The notes below the pieces were generated by a model. The model was not told the DNA's origin, made no database searches, and saw only the letters and a program-made list of their open reading frames with translations. From Adiantum capillus-veneris (Eukaryota > Streptophyta > Polypodiopsida > Polypodiales > Pteridaceae), in the NCBI GenBank assembly GCA_014529385.2, contig CM043963.1, positions 74,965,912 to 75,029,911 on the forward strand: a stretch of DNA of 64,000 bases, in the 5' to 3' direction. The position numbers were made by a program, and so were the translations under genes. Positions 56,400 to 64,000 of this stretch are shown here, piece by piece; position 1 is the first letter of the stretch, and every line of letters begins with the position of its first letter.

Positions 56400-57903
56400 C
56401 ATGGTCGATTAGTTTTTCTATGAATTACATATGTGAGTATGGGGCGAATGGTTGACTTGACGCCAAGGGATTTTACAATTTCCTCTAGGTATGTCAACCC
56501 TTGACCTAGGCTCAAGACACAGTGGGAGAGGACCGAGCCTGGGTGCTTGTAAAGGCATAAAATATTGTCTCTCGGTCCACGAATATACATTTGTGAGCAT
56601 TTAGGGTGAGAGAATCTTCAAGGCATATGGTACTTAATGCTTTGCACTTTAGCAGCTCCACAGAACCATTCTTGGAAAACTCTGTGTGAGCAACTCTAAG
56701 AATCGATGGCCCCAGGTGGCTCAAGTAGTGCCAAAGCGAGCTATCCCTACCCATGGACTCGTTGCACGAACCTCCAGTACGCATTGCAAACTTATCAACA
56801 TGGTATGCCATCTGCAAAGCATTTTAATTGACTTTAACACTTGTAGTACGGAATAATAGACAATCTACCAGGTTAAGATTTGTTTACCTCAGTTTCTTCG
56901 TCCTTCTCTTCAAGATTTTTCCTTGTACAATTGATGCTAGATCGATCATCTCTACCAGTTACGATCAGTGGTTTGTGTGGATGAAATGCGCTTTCTGGTA
57001 CGCTTTCGTAGAAAGAGGCGCATGATTTGATTTTCACAAGTGTACTTTCTACTGTTTGCAACAATTTCTGTTTGTTTTCATTGGGGAGGAAAGAGAGGCT
57101 TGCTGGGAGATCTTGGTCTTCAAAGTCGATTTGAAATTTGACTTTCTCTTCCTTTCCACTGGGATCCTTCATGCGCGTATAGATAGCAAGCACTGCAAGC
57201 GACTCATCTTCTTTGAGTCCTAATGTTTTGGCAATGTCGTAAAATAACAGAAAATGACAATCGTCCACCACCACCGCACGCAAAGTGAGAATTTGGAGGT
57301 CTGGGACCTCTTCCAGCACCTCATCTCCCTCTATCATTCGATCTTCATCCTTAGTGGAGCTGGGATATCGCAAGAGGATGAGTGCCATAGATGCTTTAGT
57401 CTGCTCGTCACTCTTTTTGATAACTTCGTTTGATTCCTCCACAATGGTCACAGGTGGTCTTTGGTTGACCTTTCCCTTTAATTTTCCCTTATCCATGCTC
57501 TCAAGCACAAGTAAGACCAGAACCATGTCCCAAGAAATGAATTGGGTGCCTATGCAACCCATGCCCAAATCTATGAGATCATCTTTATCCTCTATCCTGT
57601 AGTCCCGTTTTGTGAGGCCTTTAATAAACCTCAACAAGCGAAACCAAAAGTTTTTGTCGGTCGCATAGAGATGCGTCAGGAAATCCACTGGCAACCATGC
57701 CGTGTCAGATCCATCAAAGATTATGGCATATTCTTCCATGTGTTGTGCCATGTAGTCAAGAAAGCTTTCGAATGACTCTGCATGAAGGTTGACAGTGGCC
57801 TACATGTCAATTGTCCCCTCGAACACACTGAGTAGTTCATGTGCTCGATCTGCAAATCCTACCTTTTCTAATTGTGTGAGAAGTGTATCAGTAGACATTG
57901 CCA
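56400..57903 (-). pseudogene. Unknown gene of element B with 76-bp intron
   Basis: Minus strand from ATG at 57903 (MAMSTDTLLTQLEKVGFADR). A TAG at about 57801 interrupts it, then 292 codons are open from 57751 to the intron at 56887-56812, followed by exon 2 to about 56400 with one frameshift near 56520. Conserved blocks with element A: HMEEYAIIFDGSD, FLTHLYATDKNFWFRLLRFI, EEVPDLQILTLRAVVVDD, IDFEDQDLPASLSFLP, SAFHPHKPLIVTGRDD; exon 2 GRDSSLWHYLSHLGPSIL, LLKCKAL, LTLNAHKCI, GSVLSHCVLSLGQGL. No known domain; acidic, soluble. Codon-level conservation and a shared intron argue for a real protein family of the element. Confidence 0.7.
56812..56887 (-). other. 76-bp intron of the unknown gene (element B)
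   Basis: On the minus strand begins GTAAACAAATC and ends ATGCTTTGCAG. Same length and codon position as 21277-21352. Confidence 0.8.
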
Positions 57904-58229
57904 TGGGTTCATTCGTGAAGAAGATGCGAAGAGAGCTTACAGCTAGAGTTTTGTGAATGTGAGAAATGAAGTTTAAAATCTAGAAAGTCACTTTTATACC
58001 CAAAGTCACTTTTTAAAAAGCACTCGTAATCAACATTGAAATAACTTAAAACTAAAATTTTAAACAAAATCACGCGACAAAGCATTAAAAAACACCAACA
58101 TTGAAAAAATTTGTGCTTCACATCAAAGAAATTGCACGTTTCAATTGAAAACTTGAACAAGTTGAGAATAAACAAGTACGAGATTCAAAACACCATATGT
58201 ATTAACGGGAACAAAATCCCTGTCAATTC
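57904..58229. other. Spacer between two minus-strand genes of element B
   Basis: Collinear with element C 26938-27318 (shared GAAGATG.GAAGAGAG and GTGAGAAATGAAGTTTAAAA). It probably holds the promoter and 5' leader of the downstream gene, or an intron. No coding sequence. Confidence 0.55.
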
Positions 58230-59035
58230 CAAGCTTTTACAAAAATACATCGCGAAAATGGAACGTTCTCACACAGAAAACTCTTCTCTTTTTTGGAGCA
58301 AACAACCTTTTCATTGTTACAAAGAGATATTGCTTGGGCAAGGTACATTTGAGATTAAGATACTCGCGAAGGTGACTGAGGTGCCAGTCATTGTTCACTA
58401 TAATGTGGTACGTGCTTCATTGTGGAGACGTATTTGCAGGTCAACTAAATCTCTAGCAGCAACCTCAGAGTCTAGTGTCTCCCATTCTTCCATCGTCAGC
58501 TTCCATCTTCTATAGGGAAAGACCATCGACAAGATTTTCTTTGCATTATGGTATCTGAACACCACATTGTTAACAACTACAATGTACTTGATACTATCTC
58601 CCTGGTGGTTGACCACCTTAGTTTCCCATCCAACTACAAGAAATCCATTGATCGCACTTCCCCCTTTGCAAGTCCACGTTGTTGGTGTCCTATGAACACT
58701 CCGAAGTCAAAACATAAACACAAACACATGAAGAGACATAAACCATGTTACCGTGGCTTTGTGGGAACCATAGGTACACTTCATTGTTGCTTTCACATCC
58801 ACCTCAATTCTCCTTTTGGGTGATGAAGGCATTGTCTGGCTTAGGCCATTCCAAACTCTCCAAGGTTGGCGAGTGAACCAGAGAAAGACTACCATATTCA
58901 TTTCGCCTAGGTGTGACATAAGTATGATTATATAAAAAAATGTCATGTGAGGCAAGCTTAGAGGATGTATAGCCAGTATAGAGAAACTTTCCAAGCTCAG
59001 TGTGGATGGCCTCAAAAGTTCCTATGAAGGACTCT
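58230..59035 (-). pseudogene. Second unknown gene of element B
   Basis: One minus-strand frame from about 59035 reads EAIHTELGKFLYTGYTSSK, LVHSPTLESLEWPKPDN and EVYLWFPQSHGN. With two in-frame stops it continues into DLQRGKC (58680) and VFPYRRWKLTMEEWETLDS to about 58400, then decays. The latter half is homologous to the element C frame at 27319-27756. Element C lacks the first 110 codons. No domain was recognised. Confidence 0.55.
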
Positions 59036-59077
59036 ATTGGCTCCCATGCTACAAGAGGTTGTGTGCACTTGTGACGT

Positions 59078-59275
59078 TTTTAGCGACGGAAATACATTGG
59101 GTTTTTATACTCCCCGGCATTGCTAAGACCGTTGCTAATAGCATCGATACAAGAACGTCGCTATGAGTGTCTCTAAAATCATCGCTATATAGCAACGCTA
59201 ATAGTGATGCTTACAAGCTATCTATAGTGACACTTATAGCGACGTTGCAAAGCCCTATATAGCGACGCTTATAGC
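59078..59275. repeat. CACTA subterminal repeats
   Basis: At least eight copies of a TAGCGACG-like octamer in both orientations (for example 59080, 59154, 59243, 59261). These are the usual binding sites for the element's own TnpA-type protein. Confidence 0.85.
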
Positions 59276-59289
59276 AACACTCGAGAGTA

Positions 59290-60049
59290 AAAAAAATTGG
59301 TGGCCGGGCATTCAATGCATCAACCATATTGAATGCTTCAATAATATAGTAAACTTAAATGAATCCATGATAAGCCCAGATTCACCTTTGAAAGAAAGTG
59401 CAAGCTTAGGTATAGACTGAAAGTAGTCACCCACAAGACAATATAACCATTAACTCCATCATCCATAGTATTGTTTGCAGAATAAAGATACAAAACTGAC
59501 AAAAAGTAAATTGATGAAAGTAAATCAATGACAATTGTACACATCATAGGCAAAATCACTTGATTGTTAAGCTTTGCAAATGTAATAGTTACAACACCAT
59601 TGTCTTTATTGAGAAAATATAGATGGTTTTCCAATAGGTAAAAAAAGACGTATACACATCATCTCATGATACATATGCTATGACAAAAGGAAACTAATGC
59701 TATCTAGCTACTGCTAGATTGACGTCTTCTAATCAAACGTCTCATCACGTCCAAGCGGCGTATCTGTCGGATTTTGCAAAAAAAAAACAATAAGACAGCT
59801 TTCTGTAAGTATAAACATATAATTTACAAAACAATACAACAAATAGAAAAGAGTAAACCCTAATACTAACCATGCCGTCGCGAGAACTCAGAATGTCCAT
59901 AAGGGCGTTTAAGCCCTTTCTGCTTGCGTACTCACGCTCGTACAGTGTGGGATCATGTCATGTCATCGACCACTATTCAAAACATACAAAGAATCCATTA
60001 TGTTAGAATTTAAAAGTACAAATAGAATTAACTACCAAACCTAAAGATC
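59290..60049. other. CACTA non-coding region
   Basis: AT-rich stretch between subterminal repeats and the TnpA-like gene. The minus-strand frame at 59338-59634 has a hydrophobic run but no recognisable domain. Confidence 0.5.
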
Positions 60050-60990
60050 AATGCAAAAACACTTACAAACTAGGCCTCAAATGATGCCCACCCGCCGCTC
60101 CCCAAGTGGTACGAGCTCCTGGCCTCTACTCACGCTTTGGCTGCCTCCTTTTGTTGCTTCCACTTGTCAGGATTCTCGCGTACTGCGTGCTTCACATTCT
60201 TCCAATCTTCTTTGGCCAGCCAATCTAGTCTGTTCCACCCATGCTTTATTGCTTTTTTCACTTCAGAACGCTTGTGCTTGCAGTATTTGCACATTCAAAC
60301 CTTCATCAGGTCTTCATTGAATCGGTCATCCTGTGTTGTCACGAGAAACTCGTCATGAAGCATGCTGATGACTCTGCCTTTTAAATCACTTGGTACTTCA
60401 CTCCAAGTGTTTAGTATATAGTGTCTAAACACCTGAGAGCAAAGACCGTGCATGTGCGAGATCACCTTCTTCCCTTCATCATCCAAGATGATGCCACCAC
60501 TGAAGTGGACGGAGTAAAGCAAGCCCTCTCGCATGTGACGAGTGAACCTGGGTGTCCCGGCAGGGGTCTCTAGCGGCATGTCGATGGGGGTACGGACGTC
60601 AGGTGTCTCCACTGGAGTTTGGGCCTCGAAGCGAGAAGTGTCGACTAGGGTGACTCCCAGAGGAGTAGGTAGTGGTGTGTAGCCAGGAACGACCAATAGC
60701 TTCACAAAACCTGGCATAGATGGCAATGTCGTGGCTGGTGTGGGGGCGGGCAAAGAAGGGGAAGGTAAAGAGCTTCGTCGAACACGAGGCGGTTTCAAGG
60801 CATCAGTGGCGGCATCCCCACAACAACCGCCACCACCACCACTAGAGCGTCGGTGCCTAGAAGAGTGTGAAGATCATCTCGTCGACACCGAAGCTTTGGA
60901 GCGTGCTGAATGCTCCGAAAGAGAGGGAGACACTGAAGGAGTAGAACGACATGATGGTGCTCTAGAGCGATGACTATCCTCGTACCACTA

Positions 60991-61736
<746 letters not shown>

Positions 61737-62043
61737 CCTCCTTCGCGATTGCAGCCTCAGTCTCCATCACACTCGGAGCACAATGCTCATCGGTATATCA
61801 GACTTTCACAACACACTGAGGAGTGTCTCTGCTTGTGAGAACATACTTGGAGCATACGTACTTGGAGTGGACGCAATGACAATTAAACACAATTTAAATT
61901 TCTCAAGTATAGCCACGTGAATACAATATATATTATAAAACGGAGCAAAATTGTTCAAATACAATGTTTATGGCTTTAAGAGGTCTCTCTCTCATCCTCG
62001 CATAGCTCAACATAACTCCCTATATCTATATAGAGCTCTCCGT
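61737..62043. other. Spacer with a partial repeat of the palindrome arm
   Basis: 61741-61795 repeats GCGATTGCAGCCTCAGTCTCC and the following CTCGGAGCAC seen at 61400-61436, as a direct repeat beyond the palindrome. The remainder is AT-rich and non-coding. Confidence 0.65.
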
Positions 62044-62600
62044 TTAGGCAGATGTCCTCCGTTTTGTTTTGTAGATCCTCTGCATGCACCCATAGAGAGT
62101 AGCAACTTGATGCTCGTCTAGCACCACCTCAGCGGCTTCTAACTGAGCATCTTCTCCAATATCCTCCATTGATGCCGCTGTGATTGGCACATGGTAGCCC
62201 TCATACGTCTGTGCGCTACGAGGGGCAACCTCTATGACGTACCACCAGTTTGATGCAGACTTTGTAGGATGAAATATCACCTGCCGAAGCCACATAACTT
62301 ACATGAGATCTTCCAAGCACATAACTTCTAAAATTGGATAGCTTCCAAGAACATAACTTACTTGTTCACAATGCTCACGTAGTACGAAAGTGTCTCTTAG
62401 GTCGGTATTTTTTAGTTGAATCCACTTCAAGGAAATCAGACTCTCCTTTGCGCAGAGTAGTGTTATGACCCTCCATGTTTATCTTGAACCATTGCACGTT
62501 GAACAAGTCGAAAAAAAATCCTCTATAATTGATCCTCAAAATCTCTTGAAACGTGTCGAAGTAAGTGAGCTCCGCCACCACAAGATCTGCATCAAGAGAC
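62044..62600 (-). pseudogene. DUF4216-like C-terminal part of the CACTA transposase
   Basis: Two minus-strand frames. 62581-62375 reads LTYFDTFQEILRINYRGFFFDLFNVQWFKINMEG, and 62295-62044 reads ASNWWYVIEVAPRSAQTYEG. This is the order of the DUF4216 domain (YYG.L.EIL.L.Y......F.C.W, then W..V..V.PR) that follows DUF4218 in plant Tnp2-type transposases. The gap between may be an intron or decay. The protein end is acidic. Confidence 0.7.
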
Positions 62601-62750
62601 CATCGTCGACTAGACTATTCAAATTTTGCCATGATTCCCAATCTTAAGTAAATGCTTTTTGTCAATTCGTTCCATCCTAAAATATCGAGCTTTACACCGT
62701 GCTGTTGTGTATGACTTATACTACAACCAACCAATATTATGAGTGGCCGT

Positions 62751-64000
62751 TCAAACATCTAGATAGTCACTAGTCGTACATTGCAAACTTACCTTGGTCG
62801 TGCAACCCCGAGAGTACTCCCACTCCTCCTCGGTCACTTCTTCACCGCACTGTTGTGCGCTTTTCAATTGGTTGTGCAACCATCTTAAGCTCATGAATGT
62901 TGGTAGGTTCTTCAAACCCACCGGATACTGCATCGATGGTCGTCTTCCCCGATTTTTTTGCTCTTGCTTTGCATCCTCGTATTGTGAAATCCACTTTTGC
63001 ATCACTGGATTGTGAAGCATGGAAAATCGATTGATTTTAGCCTCTAGATCTTCCGTCATCTTCTTCTCAACACCGAGATTGCACATGACAATCCCAGATA
63101 TGCTCTCATCATCTATGGTTCTCCATAACATGTCCCGGGCTTTATCAAATCCGTCTAGCCACTCTCGAATGTAAAATAGAGACTCTAATACCAGCCAACC
63201 TTCTGCCATGCTACCCTCCGAACAAGCCTTCTGACGCACATATCCCTTAAGTGTTTTCATGAAACGTTCTAAAAAGAACATCCATCTGGAATGTATTGTA
63301 CTAGCTATTTCCACCTCATCAACTATGTGAACAAGAAGATGCATCTGAATGGTTAGCATGGTAGTAGGAAAGTATTTCTCAAACATACACACAACCTTCG
63401 CAGCATTTAGTTTGGCAAATGGTATGGAGTCTACATTGATCTCCATTTGTGAGATCCATTGCACCAACTTCGCAAGTTTGTAGATTGTGTTACGGACATC
63501 AGGAGACAAACATCCCTCAATGGCCACCGGTAAAATAAACTGAAAAACACGTCTAGCAATGATATTAAATTCCACACACGAATTTGTTACACAATTCGCA
63601 CTATGATATATTCCACTTCAAACATACCTGATACATTTTATGTCAGTTGTGTGACTTCAAACCTGTAAGCTTTCCTTCTTTAGTGAAACACGTTTGGAGT
63701 GAGTGCATTACGCCAATGGGGGTCCGCACAGATCGAATGGTCTCTTTTACTTTGCCTTCTTGGGATCCTGTGAAAATCCATGGCGCTTTAGGGAGTTTTA
63801 TCAATCCATTGAATGCTGTCTGCGGCCAATATTTCTCCATATGATCCACATTTCTAAGGTAAATCCTAGCTCTCAAAGTATCTTTCTTACTGATCAAATG
63901 GTCCCATAGCAGATTACCCACATTCTTGAATATGTGCATTGGATTGAGCAAGTGATTGATCATGAGTCGGGGCCAATATGGTAACTCGTACCATAGAGAG
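62751..64000 (-). pseudogene. Tnp2-type CACTA transposase, partial (runs off the right edge)
   Basis: 63963-63643 reads MINHLLNPMHIFKNVGNLLW, with KAPWIFTGSQEGKV and VRTPIGVMHSLQTCF; this is the stretch just before DUF4218. 63575-62751 is DUF4218-like: FEKYFPTTMLTIQMHLLVHI, STIHSRWMFFLERFMKTLKG, QKACSEGSMAEGWLVLES. A short break at 63580-63640 may be an intron. The catalytic transposase_21 core lies to the right of the window. It would cut and paste CACTA ends. The visible frames are fairly long, so decay is modest. Confidence 0.85.

Larger units (their letters stand above)
50694..59065 (+). mobile_element. Element B: large TIR-type element with transposase-like and histone-fold genes
   Basis: The left end starts CATTAGGAAGTGAATGGGG, then GGAGGGCCTCTTTATTTGG, matching A and C ends. 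Order: CT-rich leader, transposase-like frame (51561-53970, plus), H3-fold gene (54530-55741, plus), foldback hairpin, unknown gene (57903-56411, minus), second unknown gene (59035-58230, minus). The right end is not visible; a CACTA element starts at 59066 and may interrupt it. A (inverted, deleted) and C are relatives. The family is not one I can name. All genes have lesions. Confidence 0.65.

Noticed and set aside
58111-58515. 134-codon plus-strand ORF
   Set aside because: Antisense to the element B frame that is conserved with element C on the minus strand.

Overview
The window reads as nuclear DNA of a land plant with a large, repeat-rich genome. The evidence is plant-type Ty1/copia and Ty3/gypsy retrotransposons with tRNA-iMet-like and tRNA-Asp-like primer sites, a plant CACTA (En/Spm) element with DUF4218/DUF4216-type transposase parts, short GT-AG introns, and no intact housekeeping gene. 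The lineage cannot be fixed from sequence alone. Nearly every coding stretch is broken, often by in-frame stops (many TAG) while the frame is otherwise kept, as expected for heavily methylated, decaying repeats.

Layout. 1-5.4 kb: a minus-strand copia element cut in its protease region by a 2.5 kb non-autonomous LTR element (1515-4042). 5.4-8.1 kb: anonymous sequence ending in a gypsy gag relic. 8.3-10.4 kb: TATA-like box, GA/GATA microsatellite, a perfect 113-bp duplication, six spaced hairpins with a shared loop and different but self-complementary stems, then about 3.6 copies of a 245-bp repeat. 10.4-11.9 kb: a broken protein-kinase-like gene. 13.8-19.4 kb: an 81-bp-based minisatellite with an approximately 800-bp higher-order period.

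19.7-28.0 kb and 50.7-59.0 kb hold related pieces (called A, C and B) of an unfamiliar element family. Their ends share a block of about 43 bp beginning CATTAGGAAG. B carries a long transposase-like frame, a basic-tailed histone-H3-fold protein whose loop-1 length fits centromeric H3, a diverged foldback hairpin, and a convergent unknown gene with a conserved 76-bp intron. A is an inverted copy lacking the transposase region. C shares one flank of B but carries a ParB-like gene. All three visible ends abut the minisatellite.

Between C and B lie remnants of host-like genes embedded in minisatellite: a SET-domain gene and an FCP1/NIF-type phosphatase. The SET gene is split by a complete 17.6 kb Ty3/gypsy element (29605-47253; perfect GCTAT target duplication). 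That element is non-chromoviral, has a second retropepsin-like frame after integrase and a broken ORF of about 1,100 codons before its 3' LTR, and repeats a palindrome with core TAATCGCGATTA.

59.07 kb to the window end is part of a CACTA element with subterminal TAGCGACG repeats, a TnpA-like gene, a large snap-back palindrome around that gene's 5' end, and the C-terminal part of a Tnp2-type transposase running off the right edge. The window is therefore a nested transposon landscape; the most unusual parts are the histone-fold-carrying element family and the 8.8-9.2 kb hairpin array.
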